Source: Zea mays
Taxonomy: Eukaryota > Streptophyta > Magnoliopsida > Poales > Poaceae
DNA: 64,000 nt
Reading direction: 5' to 3'
Assembly (NCBI RefSeq): GCF_902167145.1
Contig: NW_023366860.1
Coordinates: 1 to 64,000, forward strand
Position numbers and translations under genes: made by a program. Below are positions 10,523 to 22,355 of this stretch, in pieces; position 1 is the stretch's first letter, and each line of letters opens with the position of its first letter. Below the pieces are notes generated by a model. It saw nothing but the letters and a program-made list of their open reading frames with translations, searched no databases and was not told where the DNA came from.

Positions 10523-11525
10523 AAGGTTTATCGGTGAGAGATTTACTTTTCTTCGCTGTTTTCTTATCTCCTATAGTCCAGAAAAAGCCAAAAAAATAGT
10601 AGATTAGTTTTACCGCAATCCTATATCCATTGAGCATTTACTAGTACTACTTAGCTAGGGCTTGTTGAGTTTTTGGTTGCATCGGTTGTGTCGAGTTGCT
10701 GGTCTTAGTTTATTCCTTTAGAGTTTTGAGTTCTACCACGTTTTGGTCACCACGAGATCCACCATAACCATAAACATCTCTGGTTCGTTTTTGCCACCAC
10801 AGATACATCTCATGTCCGATTTGGAAGTTTAAATACAATCTGGAAAGCTTATCTTATCTTCTTTCCAACGGATCTGACCTTATCTCAAAATTCATTCTGA
10901 GCGCTCCGCAATCATCGTAGATATTTCTAGACTTTCTATATTAACAAGATTTGTTAAATCTGATTTAAAGGGGCTGTTAGCAATATCTTTATTGTTTGGG
11001 TTGTCATAGTGAAAAAAAGGGTTTAGGCCCCTGCAAAAAAAAGAAGAAGAAGAAGAAAAAGAATAGAAAAGAAAAAAAAGAGGAAAAGAAGAAGAAGGGG
11101 CTGAATCTCTAAATCTGTTGTTTCTCTTTGTGCTGTGCTAGTTGTTCTTTTTTAGTGACTACCTTTGTGCCTAGGCTCACGTCTCTAGCATGGTTTAGCC
11201 TAGGACAAGCACAGTACCACCGTTGAACGATTATTCAGCTTGCTTTTGTAACTAACGTGGTACTAGTGTATTCCTTGCTTCAGCCCACCTACAACTCTAC
11301 ATATTTCGACTACAGTTTGACAGGTCGTGTTGCTGCGGCACCGATACACTTATTCCACGGTTGCAGACTTGTTGGTTGCTGACCCCTCCTGTTGTGCAAG
11401 GTAAGAATTGGTAAGAGCTTGTGTGGCAGGTTGAGAGTGAGCGCCTTGCAGTAGCTACATCCTAATAGTTGTAGAGTTTTTATTCCTTCACGTTTTTTTT
11501 TCTTGTTGCCTCTGTTCGTCTAACC
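10523..11525 (+). other. Untranslated leader of element B
   Basis: This region is homologous to the leader of A, including a somewhat shorter A/G-rich tract at about 11010-11100. No coding potential is seen. Confidence 0.75.
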
Positions 11526-14500
11526 ATGGCAGGATTGGAGGTTGATGATGCTTCTCGTAATATGCCACACTCTCCTCGCACCAAGGGTATCATACAACAC
11601 TTTGTAAGGATGGTGAAGACGCACACGGAAGGCCTTGATAATGACATGCAGGTGACGAATGAAAAGATGGGGCAATTGGAGGCCACACAGATCGACACAA
11701 ACACCAAACTTGCAAATGTGGAAATGACAGTTGCTCATATTGACAAGAGCCTTGTCGCACTCTTGAGGCGATTTGATGAGATGCATGCTAATACCAATGG
11801 TGGGTGTGATGAGGGCGCCGAAGGTAACTGGGATGACTATGTTGCTGATACTGAACAAGATGACCAAGAAGCACCTAATCGCCGGCGACTACATACTAAC
11901 CGTAGAGGTATGGGTGGTTTTCGCCGACGTGAGGTACATGGTAATGATGATGCTTTTAGTAAGGTTAAATTTAAAATACCTCCTTTTGATGGTAAATATG
12001 ACCCTGATGCTTACATTACTTGGGAGATTGCGGTTGATCAAAAGTTTGCATGCCATGGATTTCCTGAGAATGCGCGGGTTAGAGCTGCTACTAGTGAGTT
12101 TACTGATTTTGCTTCTGTTTGGTGGATAGAACATGGTAAGAAGAATCCTAATAACATGCCACAAACTTGGGATGCGTTGAAACGGGTCATGCGGGCTAGA
12201 TTTGTTCCTTCTTATTATGCACGTGATATGTTAAACAAGTTGCAACAATTGAGACAGGGTACTAAAAGTGTAGAAGAATATTATCAGGAATTACAAATGG
12301 GTATGCTGCGTTGTAACATAGAGGAGGGTGAGGAATCTGCTATGGCTAGATTTTTGGGCGGGTTAAATAGGGAAATTCAGGACATCCTTGCTTATAAAGA
12401 TTATGCTAATGTAACCCGATTGTTTCATCTTGCTTGCAAAGCTGAAAGGGAAGTGCAGGGACGACGTGCTAGTGCAAGGTCTAATGTTTCGGTAGGAAAA
12501 TCTACACCATGGCAACAGCGCACGACTACGTCCATGACCGGCCGTACACCAGCACCAACTCCCTCGCCAAGTCGACCAGCACCCCCGCCTTCCTCCGGCG
12601 ACAAACCACGTGCATCTTCCACAAATTCAGCAACCAAATCTGCCCAGAAACCAGCAGGTAGTGCCTCTTCAGTAGCCTCCACGGGTAGAACAAGAGATGT
12701 TTTGTGTTATCGATGCAAGGGCTATGGACACGTGCAGCGTGATTGTCCTAATCAGCGTGTTTTGGTGGTAAAAGACGATGGTGGGTATTCCTCTGCTAGT
12801 GATTTGGATGAAGCTACACTTGCTTTGCTTGCGGCTGATGATGCAGGCACTAAGGAACCACCCGAAGAACAGATTGGTGCAGATGATGCAGAGCATTATG
12901 AGAGCCTCATTGTACAGCGTGTGCTTAGTGCACAAATGGAGAAGGCAGAGCAGAATCAGCGACATACGTTGTTTCAAACAAAGTGTGTCATTAAGGAGCG
13001 TTCATGTCGTTTGATCATTGATGCAGGTAGCTGCAACAACTTGGCTAGCAGCGACATGGTGGAGAAGCTTGCACTTACGACCAAACCGCACCCGCATCCA
13101 TATCACATTCAATGGCTTAACAATAGTGGTAAGGTCAAGGTAACCAAGCTGGTACGAATTAATTTTGCTATTGGTTCATATCGTGATGTTGTTGACTGTG
13201 ATGTTGTGCCTATGGATGCTTGTAATATTCTGCTAGGTAGACCATGGCAATTTGATTCAGATTGTATGCATCATGGTAGATCAAATCAATATTCTCTCAT
13301 ACACCATGATAAGAAAATTATTTTGCTTCCCATGTCCCCTGAGGCTATTGTGCGTGATGATGTTGCTAAAGCTACCAAAGCTAAAACTGAGAACAACAAG
13401 AATATTAAAGCTGTTGGTAATAACAAAGATGGGATAAAATTGAAAGGACATTGCTTGCTTGCGACAAAAACTGATGTTAATGAATTATTTGCTTCCACTA
13501 CTGTTGCCTACGCCTTGGTATGCAAGGATGCTTTGATTTCAATTCAAGATATGCAGCATTCTTTGCCTCCTGTTATTACTAACATTTTGCAGGAGTATTC
13601 TGATGTATTTCCAAGTGAGATACCAGAGGGGCTGCCACCTATACGAGGGATTGAGCACCAAATTGATCTTATTCCTGGTGCATCTTTGCCAAATCGTGCG
13701 CCATATAGGACAAATCCAGAGGAAACAAAAGAAATTCAGCGACAAGTGCAAGAACTACTCGACAAAGGTTACGTGCGTGAGTCTCTTAGTCCGTGTGCTG
13801 TTCCGGTTATTTTAGTGCCTAAAAAAGATGGAACATGGCGTATGTGTGTTGATTGTAGGGCTATTAATAATATCACGATACGGTATCGACACCCTATTCC
13901 ACGTTTAGATGATATGCTTGATGAATTGAGTGGTGCCATCGTCTTTTCTAAAGTTGATTTGCGTAGTGGGTACCACCAGATTCGTATGAAATTGGGAGAT
14001 GAATGGAAAACTGCTTTCAAAACTAAGTTCGGATTGTATGAGTGGTTAGTCATGCCTTTTGGGTTAACTAATGCACCTAGCACTTTCATGAGATTAATGA
14101 ACGAGGTTTTGCGTGCCTTCATTGGAAAATTTATGGTAGTATACTTTGATGACATATTGATCTACAACAAATCTATGGATGAACATGTTGATCACATGCG
14201 TGTTGTTTTTAATGCTTTACGAGATGCACGTTTATTTGGTAACCTTGAGAAGTGCACATTTTGCACCGATCGAGTTTCGTTTCTTGGTTATGTTGTGACT
14301 CCATAGGGAATTGAGGTTGATCAAGCCAAGGTAGAAGCGATACATGGATGGCCTATGCCAAAGACTATCACACAGGTGCGGAGTTTCCTAGGACTTGCTG
14401 GCTTCTATCGCCGTTTTGTGAAGGACTTTAGCACCATTGCTACACCTTTGAATGAGCTTACGAAGAAGGGAGTGCATTTTAGTTGGGGCAAAGTACAAGA

Positions 14501-16456
14501 GCACGCTTTCAACGTGTTGAAGATAAGTTGACACATGCACCTCTCCTCCAACTTCCTGATTTTAATACGACTTTTGAGCTTGAATGTGATGCTAGTGGAA
14601 TTGGATTGGGTGGTGTTTTGTTACAAGAAGGCAAACCTGTTGCATATTTTAGTGAAAAATTGAGTGGGTCTGTTCTAAATTATTCTACTTATGATAAGGA
14701 ATTATATGCTCTTGTGCGAACATTAGAAACATGGCAGCATTATTTGTGGCCCAAAGAGTTTGTTATTCATTCTGATCATGAATCTTTGAAACATATTCGT
14801 AGTCAAGGAAAACTGAACCGTAGACATGCTAAGTGGGTTGAATTTATCGAATCGTTTCCTTATGTTATTAAGCACAAGAAAGGAAAAGAGAATATCATTG
14901 CTGACGCTTTGTCTAGGAGATATACTTTGTTGAATCAACTTGACTACAAAATCTTTGGATTAGAGACGATTAAAGACCAATATGTTCATGATGCTGATTT
15001 TAAAGATGTGTTGTTGCATTGTAAAGATGGGAAAGGATGGAACAAATATATCGTTAGTGATGGGTTTGCGTTTAGAGCTAACAGGCTATGCATTCCAGCT
15101 AGCTCCGTTCGTTTGTTGTTGTTACAAGAAGCACATGGAGGTGGCTTAATGGGACATTTTGGAGCAAAGAAAACGGAGGACATACTTGCTGGTCATTTCT
15201 TTTGGCCCAAGATGAGAAGAGATGTGGTGAGATTGGTTGCTCGTTGCACGACATGTCAAAAGGCGAAGTCACGGTTAAATCCACACGGTTTGTATTTGCC
15301 TCTACCCGTTCCTAGTGCTCCTTGGGAAGATATTTCTATGGATTTTGTGCTGGGATTGCCTAGGACTAGGAAGGGACGTGGTAGTGTGTTTGTGGTTGTT
15401 GATAGATTTTCTAAGATGGCACATTTCATACCATGTCATAAAACTGACGATGCTACTCATATTGCTGATTTGTTCTTTCGTGAAATTGTTCGCTTGCATG
15501 GTGTGCCCAACACAATCGTTTCTGATCGTGATGCTAAATTTCTTAGTCATTTTTGGAGGACTTTGTGGGCAAAATTGGGGACTAAGCTTTTATTTTCTAC
15601 TACATGTCATCCTCAAACTGATGGTCAAACTGAAGTTGTGAATAGAACTTTGTCTACTATGTTAAGGGTAGTTCTAAAGAAGAATATTAAGATGTGGGAG
15701 GACTGTTTGCCTCATGTTGAATTTGCTTATAATCGATCATTGCATTCTACTACAAAGATGTGCCCATTTCAGATTGTATATGGTTTGTTGCCTCGTGCTC
15801 CTATTGATTTAATGCCTTTGCCATCTTCTTAAAAACTAAATTTTGATGCTACTAGGCGTGCTGAATTGATGTTAAAACTGCATGAAACTACTAAAGAAAA
15901 CATAGAGCGTATGAATGCTAGATATAAGTTTGCTAGTGATAAAGGTAGAAAGGAAATAAATTTTGAACCTGGAGATTTAGTTTGGTTGCATTTGAGAAAG
16001 GAAAGGTTTCCTGAATTACGAAAATCTAAATTGTTGCCTCGAGCCGATGGACCGTTTAAAGTGCTAGAGAAAATTAACGACAATGCATATAGGCTAGATC
16101 TGCCTGCAGACTTTGGGGTTAGCCCCACATTTAACATTGCAGATTTAAAGCCCTACTTGGGAGAGGAAGTTGAGCTTGAGTCGAGGACGACTCAAATGCA
16201 AGAAGGGGAGAATGATGAAGACATCCACACTACTGATACATCTATGCCAATACAAGTACCAATTTCTGGTCCCATTACTCGCGCTCGTGCTCGTCAACTC
16301 AACCATCAGGTGATTACACTCTTGAGTTCATGTCCATCATATTTAGACCATGGAGACCCGTGCACTCTTGTTTTGCTTAGGAACCAGGGAGAAGACCGAA
16401 AGGGAAAAGGATTTGAACATGCTAGATTCGGACTGCAGAAGAACACCAACTTGTGA
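11526..16456 (+). pseudogene. gag-pol: CRM2-like gag-pol, three lesions
   Basis: The domain order is the same as in element A: Gag, zinc knuckle ([14 protein letters not shown]), protease (active-site context DAGS), reverse transcriptase with YFDD, RNase H, integrase and CR region. Lesions: (1) an in-frame TAG at 14304-14306, just after the reverse transcriptase, from CAG to TAG in the ACTCCACAGGG context; (2) loss of one A near 14520 in the RNase H region (GAAAGATAAG reduced to GAAGATAAG); (3) a GAA-to-TAA stop at 15830-15832, between the integrase core and the GPF module. The last part reads open again to the stop at 16454-16456 in the 3' LTR. It could still make Gag, protease and reverse transcriptase, but no integrase. 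Confidence 0.92.
16200..16212 (+). promoter_or_regulatory. Polypurine tract of element B
   Basis: AAGAAGGGGAGAA directly precedes the 3' LTR, identical to elements A and J. Confidence 0.9.
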
Positions 16457-17143
16457 CGGTCACCACGGTCAGATGCGGGCTCGGATTGGAATGTTCAAGC
16501 ACAACATGGAAATCTTATCAAGTCTACTTTCATATGGATCCGGAATTATAGTCATATTTGTTCTGAGGCCGCCGTAATCATTGTTTTCTTACCGAGATAT
16601 TTTCTGCCTTTTCTGCCCATGGTGCTGTGTCACCCTATTTTGGCCCAATGGGTCGTGTATCAAGTTAGGTCCATTAGGGACGCATCCTAGGGTTGCAGCA
16701 CGACCCCAATACCCTTGTGGTCGTCCTCCCATGTTTATAGACCCCCTAGCCGCCACCAAGAACAGCGGGGTTTTGTTTAGATCAAGTTTAGCTCTCGCTA
16801 CTTGCTTGCAAGCGCGCGTGCTAGTTCAGCCGCCCGTCTTCTTGTCTTCGGAACCCCACCATATTGGAGTTTGACTTTGAAACCTACATTTAGATCTGGT
16901 AATTCAGTACTTGTTCTACTTGTTCTTGCTAGTTCTTCGATTGCTTGCAGGACGAGTGCCCTAGTGGCCAGGGTGTCACGCTCCACAAGATCGTGACAGC
17001 CATAGGAGGTGGTGTATCGGTTGCTAAGGCGCAGCGTCTTTGGAAGGCTGTAGTCGGGCCGTGAATGTCGTCTCCTCCCCCAATCGAGTTATTCCACACC
17101 CTCTCATCGAAAGATCGGGCAATCACCCAACGGGTGCACATCA
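16213..17143 (+). repeat. 3' LTR of element B
   Basis: This 931-bp LTR differs from the 5' copy at about eight positions by eye (for example CATCATATT versus CATCTTATT, and GGAAATC versus GGAAAGC) plus one extra G in the CAGCGGGG run. Confidence 0.94.
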
Positions 17144-20100
17144 ATGTTCGTTGCGAAAAACGAATAAATGGTTCCAGTTGCAAAAACTCGTGCTTTGTAT
17201 GCACCCCGATACCCGTTTTCGGAATGGGTGACGTGCGGCAACGAAATTGCGCGAAACCACCCTAAACATGAGTTTTGGACCTAAAGTAGTGGATTGGTCA
17301 TGTTCGTTGCGAAAAACGAAGAAATGGTTCCGGTGGCAAAAACTCGTGCTTTGTATGCACCCTGATACCCATTTTCGGAATGGGTGACGTGCGGCAACGA
17401 AATTGCACGAAAGCACCCCAAACATGAGTTTTGGACGAAATGTTGTGGATTGGGCATGTTCGTTGCGAAAAACGAAGAAATGGTTCGAGTGGCAAAAACT
17501 CATGCTTTGAATGCACCCCGGTACCCGTTTTCGGAATGGGTGACGTACGGCAACGAAATTGCGCGAAACGATCCAAACATGTGTTTTGGACCTAAAGTAA
17601 TGGATTAGGCATGTTCGTTGCGAAAAACGAAGAAATGGTTATAGTGGCAAAAACTGAGTTTGTATGCACCCGATACTTGTTTTCGGAATGGGTGACATGC
17701 GACAACGAAATTGCGTGAAACCAACCCAAACATGAGTTTTGGACCTAAAGTAGTGGATTGGGCATGTTCGTTGCGAAAAACGAAGAAATGGTTCCGGTGA
17801 CAAAAACTGAGTTTGTATGCACCCGATACCCGTTTTCGGAATGGGTGACGTGCGGCAACGAAATTGCGTCAAACCAACCCAAACATGAGTTTTGGACCTA
17901 AAGTAGTGGATTGGGCATGTTCGTTGCGAAAAACGAAGAAATGGTTTCGGTGACAAAAACTGAGTTTGTATGCACCCGATACCTATTTTCGGAATGGGTG
18001 ACGTGCGACAACGAAATTTCGCGAAACCAACCCAAACATGAGTTTTGGACCTAAAGTAGTGGATTGGGCATGTTTGTTGAGAAAAACGAAGAAATGGTTC
18101 CGGTGGCATGAACTCGTGCTTTGTATGCACCCTGATACCCGTTTTCGGTATGGGTGACGTGCGGCAACAAAATTGCTCGAAAGCACCCCAAACATGAGTT
18201 TTGGACCTAATGTTGTGGATTGGGCATGTTCGTTGCGAACAACAAAGAAATGGTTCCGGTTGCAAAAACTCATGCTTTGTATGCACCCCGATACCCGTTT
18301 TCGGAATGGGTGACGTGCGGCAACGAAATTGCGCGAAACCTCCCGTAACATGAGTTTTGGACCTAAAGTAGTGGATTGGGCATGTTCGTTGGAAAAACGA
18401 AGAAATGGTTCCGGTGGCAAAAACTGAGTTTGTATGCACCCGATACCTATTTTCGGAATGGGTGACGTGCGGCAACGAAATTGCGTGAAACCAACCCAAA
18501 CATGAGTTTTGGACCTAAAGTAGTGGATTGGGCATGTTCGTTGCGAAAAACAAAGAAATGGTTCCGGTGACAAAAACTGAGTTTGTATGCACCCGATACC
18601 TATTTTCGGAATGGGTGACATGCGGCAACGAAATTTCGCGAAACCAACCCAAACATGAGTTTTGGACCTAAAGTAGTGGATTGGGCATGTTCGTTGAGAA
18701 AAACGAAGAAATGGTTCCGGTGGCATAAACTCGTGCTTTGTATGCACCCTGATACCCGTTTTCGGTATGGGTGACGTGCGGCAACGAAATTGCTCGAAAG
18801 CACCCCAAACATGAGTTTTGGACCTAAAGTTGTGGATTGGGCATGTTCGTTGCGAACAACGAAGAAATGGTTCCGGTGGCAAAAACTGAGTTTGTATGCA
18901 CCCGATACCCGTTTTCGGAACGGGTGACGTACGGCAACGAAATTGCGCGAAATCAACCTAAACATGAGTTTTGGACCTGAAGTAGTGGAGTGGGCATGTT
19001 CGTTGCAAAAAACGAAGAAATGGTTCCGGTGGCAAAAACTCGTGCTTTGTATGCACCGTGATACCCGTTTTCGGAATGGGTGACGTGCGGCAACGAAATT
19101 GCACAAAAGCACCACAAACATGAGTTTTGGACCTAAAGTTGTGGATTGGGCATGTTCGTTGCGAAAAATGAAGAAAAGGTTCCGGTGGCAAAAACTCGTG
19201 CTTTGTATGCACCCCGATACCCGTTTTCGGAATGGGTGACATGCCGCAACGAAATTGCGCGAAAGCACCCCAAACATGAGTTTAGGACCTAAAGTAGTGG
19301 ATTGGGCATGTTCGTTGCGAAAAATGAAGAAATGGTTCCGGTGGTAAAAACTCATGCTATGTATGCACCCCGATACCCGTTTTCGGAAGGGGAGACGTGC
19401 GCCAACGAAAATGCGCGAAACCACCCCAAACATTAGTTTTGGACCTAAAGTAGTGGATTGGGCATGTTCATTGCGAAAAACGAAGAAATGGTTCCGGTGG
19501 CAAAAGCTCGTGCTTTGTATGCACCCTGATACCCGTTTTCGGAATGGGTGACGTGCGGCAACGAAATTTTGTGAAACGATCCCAAACATGAGTTTTGGAC
19601 CTAAAGTAGTGGATTGGGCATGTTTGTTGCGAAAAACGAAGAAATGGTTCCGGTGGCAAAAACTGAGTTTGTATGCACCCGATACCCGTTTTCGGAACGG
19701 GTGACGTGCGGCAACGAAATTGCGCGAAATCAACCTAAACATGAGTTTTGGACCTAAAGTAGTGGATTGGGCATGTTCGTTGCAAAAACGAAGAAATGGT
19801 TCCGTTGGCAAAAACTCGTGCTTTGTATGCACCGTGATACCCGTTTTCGGAATGGGTGACGTGCGGCAACGAAATTGCACAAAAGCACCCCAAACATGAG
19901 TTTTGGACCTAAAGTTGTGGATTGGGCATGTTCGTTGCGAAAAATGAAGAAAAGGTTCTGGTGGCAAAAACTCGTGCTTTGTATGCACCCCGATACCCAT
20001 TTTTGGAATGGGTGACTTGCCCAACGAAATTGCGCGAAAGCACCCCAAACATGAGTTTAGGACCTAAAGTAGTGGATTGGGAATGTTCATTGCGAAAAAT

Positions 20101-21757
20101 GAAGAAATGGTTCCGGTGGCAAAAACTCATGCTTTGTATGCACCCCGATACCCGTTTTCGGAAGGGGTGACGTGCGGCAACGAAATTGCGTGAAACCACC
20201 CCAAACATGAGTTTTGCACCTAAAGTAGTGGATTGGGCATGTTCGTTGCGAAAAACGTAGAAATGGTTCCGGTGGCAAAAACGCGTGCTTTGTATGCACC
20301 CCGATACCCGTTTTCGGAATGGGTGAGGCGCGGCAACGAAATTGTGCGAAACAATCCCAAACATGAGTTTTGGACCTAAAGTAGTGGATTGGGCATGTTC
20401 GTTGTGAAAAACGAAGAAATGGTTCCGGTGGCAAAAACTCGTGCTTTGTATGCACCCTGATACCCGTTTTCGGAATGGGTGACGTGCGACAACTAAATTG
20501 CACAAAAGCACCCCAAACATGAGTTTTGGACCTAAAGTTGTGGATTGGGCATGTTCGTTGCGAAAAACGAAGAAATGGTTCCGGTGGCAAAAACTCGTGC
20601 TTTGTATGCACCCCGATATCCGTTTTCGGAATGGGTGACTTGACGCAACGAAATTGCGCGAAAGCACCCCAAACATGAGTTTAGGACCTAAAGTAGTGGA
20701 TTGGGCATGTTCGTTGCCAAAAATGAAGAAATGGTTCTGGTGGCAAAAACTCATGCTTTGTATGCACCCCGATACCCGTTTTCGGAAGGGGTGACGTGCG
20801 GCAACGAAATTGTGCGAAACCACCCCAAACATGAGTTTTGGACCTAAAGTAGTGGATTAAGCATGTTCGTTGTGAAAAACGAAGAAATGGTTCCGGTGGC
20901 AAAAGCTCGTGCTTTGTATGCACCCTGATACCCGTTTTCGGAATGGGTGACGTGCTGCAACGAAATTTTGTGAAACGATCCCAAACATGAGTTTTGGACC
21001 TAAAGTAGTGGATTGGGCATGTTCGTTGCGAAAAAAACAAAGAAATGGTTCCGTTGGCAAAAACTGAGTTTGTATGCACCCGATACCCGTTTTCGGAATG
21101 GGTGACGTGCGGCAACGAAATTGCGCGAAATCAACCTAAACATGAGTTTTGGACCTAAAGTAGTGGAGTGGGCATGTTCGTTGCGAAAAACGAAGAAATG
21201 GTTCCGGTGGCAAAAACTCGTGCTTTGTATGCACCGTGATACCCGTTTTCGGAATGGCTGACGTGCGGCAATGAAATTGCACAAAAGCAACCCTAACATG
21301 AGTTTTGGACCTAAAGTTGTGGATTGGGCATGTTCGTTGCGAAAAATGAAGAAATGGTTCCGGTGGCAAAAACTCGTGCTTTGTATGCACCCCGATACCC
21401 GTTTTCGGAATGGGTGACGTGCCGCAACGAAATTGCGCGAAAGCACCCCAAACATGAGTTTAGGACCTAAATACTAGATTGGGCATGTTTGTTGCGAAAA
21501 ATGAAGAAATGGTTCCGGTGGCAAAAACTCATGCTTTGTATGCACCCCAATACCCGTTTTCGGAAGGGGTGACGTGCGCCAACGAAATTGCGCGAAACCA
21601 CCCCAAACATTAGTTTTGGACCTAAAGTAGTGGATTGGGCATGTTCGTTGCGAAAAACGAAGAAATGGTTCCGGTGGCAAAAACTCGTGCTTTGTATGCA
21701 CCCCGATACCCGTTTTCGAAATGGGTGAGGCGCGGCAACGAAATTGTGCGAAACAAT
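17144..21757 (+). repeat. CentC satellite array 2 with higher-order structure
   Basis: About 30 tandem monomers occupy 4,614 bp between elements B and E. Most are 155-156 bp; a second class of about 153 bp carries AACTGAGTTTGTATGCACCCGA in place of the CTCGTGCTTTG form. Variant monomers recur in order. On the left, a four-monomer block repeats at 617 bp (GTTTTCGGTA at 18141 and 18758). Further right, a five-monomer block of 777 bp (GAGTTTG at 18888 and 19665) and a nine-monomer spacing of about 1.4 kb (GAAATTTTGTGAAACG at 19563 and 20962) are seen. Long minus-strand open frames here are a by-product of monomer lengths divisible by three. Confidence 0.95.
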
Positions 21758-22355
21758 TGATGTAGCTAAGGTGCCCGATCTTTCGGTGAGTAGAGATAAT
21801 TCCGATTTGGCGGAAGATGACCCTTGCGATCCGACTACGACGAGCAAGCCCGAGGCGCCAATGCAATCGCTGAACCAACTCCCTGTGGTTACCGACCTTG
21901 CTGATGCGAGATCGGCCTGATCACGAAGATCGTTTCCTGTGCGCAATTGAAGAACGAACAAGAAAAAGATGCGAGCAATCTAATCTATTACTCGAGGGTG
22001 GAGTTCTGAATACACGAAGACAGCGCAGATTTGCGCGTGTTCGAGAGTAGCTAAAGCTAACGTAAAACACAACTCAAGAAATAAAGGAGGCGCAGCTCCT
22101 GGATAAATAGAGAGGGGGCGCAGCCCCTAGGGGCGGCCAACCCTAGGTCGTCAATTATGGGCCGCAGTTGGGCTGGTCGTCTATTCTTCCGGGCCTTCAT
22201 TCTTTAACAGCATGATGTAGTTCAATTCTCTTGCACGGGCCCGAGTCACTGGCCCAGGTGGAAGGGGTGGCGCTTGGACTGGGGAAGATGGTGCCTGGGC
22301 TGGAGAAGGTGCTGCTGGTGTAGATGTGCTCGTGTTGGTGTTGATGTCCTCATCA
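21758..22355 (-). repeat. 3' LTR of element E
   Basis: This 598-bp LTR reads TGATGAGGACATC to GCTACATCA on the minus strand. It contains the final codons of pol, the TATA-like TATTTATC (about 22102-22110) between two GCTGCGC inverted repeats, and the U5 box at 21772-21785. Confidence 0.93.

Larger units (their letters stand above)
9579..17143 (+). mobile_element. Element B: full-length CRM2-like retrotransposon in CentC
   Basis: This complete 7,565-bp element inserted in a CentC monomer with the perfect duplication ATGTT (9574-9578 and 17144-17148). Its LTRs are 930 and 931 bp and differ by about eight substitutions and one indel by eye, so it is older than A. It carries subfamily differences from A and J in the LTR (ACATCTATGCC in place of GCATCTATACC, and TATAGA in place of TATAAA). 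The polyprotein has three disabling lesions. Confidence 0.93.

Noticed and set aside
18600..20048. Long minus-strand open frame of 482 codons, and similar ones at 17639-18882, 41026-42609, 42396-43394 and 43321-44709
   Set aside because: They are made of repeated CentC monomers whose lengths are multiples of three. Two frames are open at once and the peptide is the same unit repeated, so they are not genes.
17144..21757. A CRISPR array, given regular repeats
   Set aside because: The repeats are contiguous 155-bp monomers without spacers, in a eukaryotic centromere satellite.
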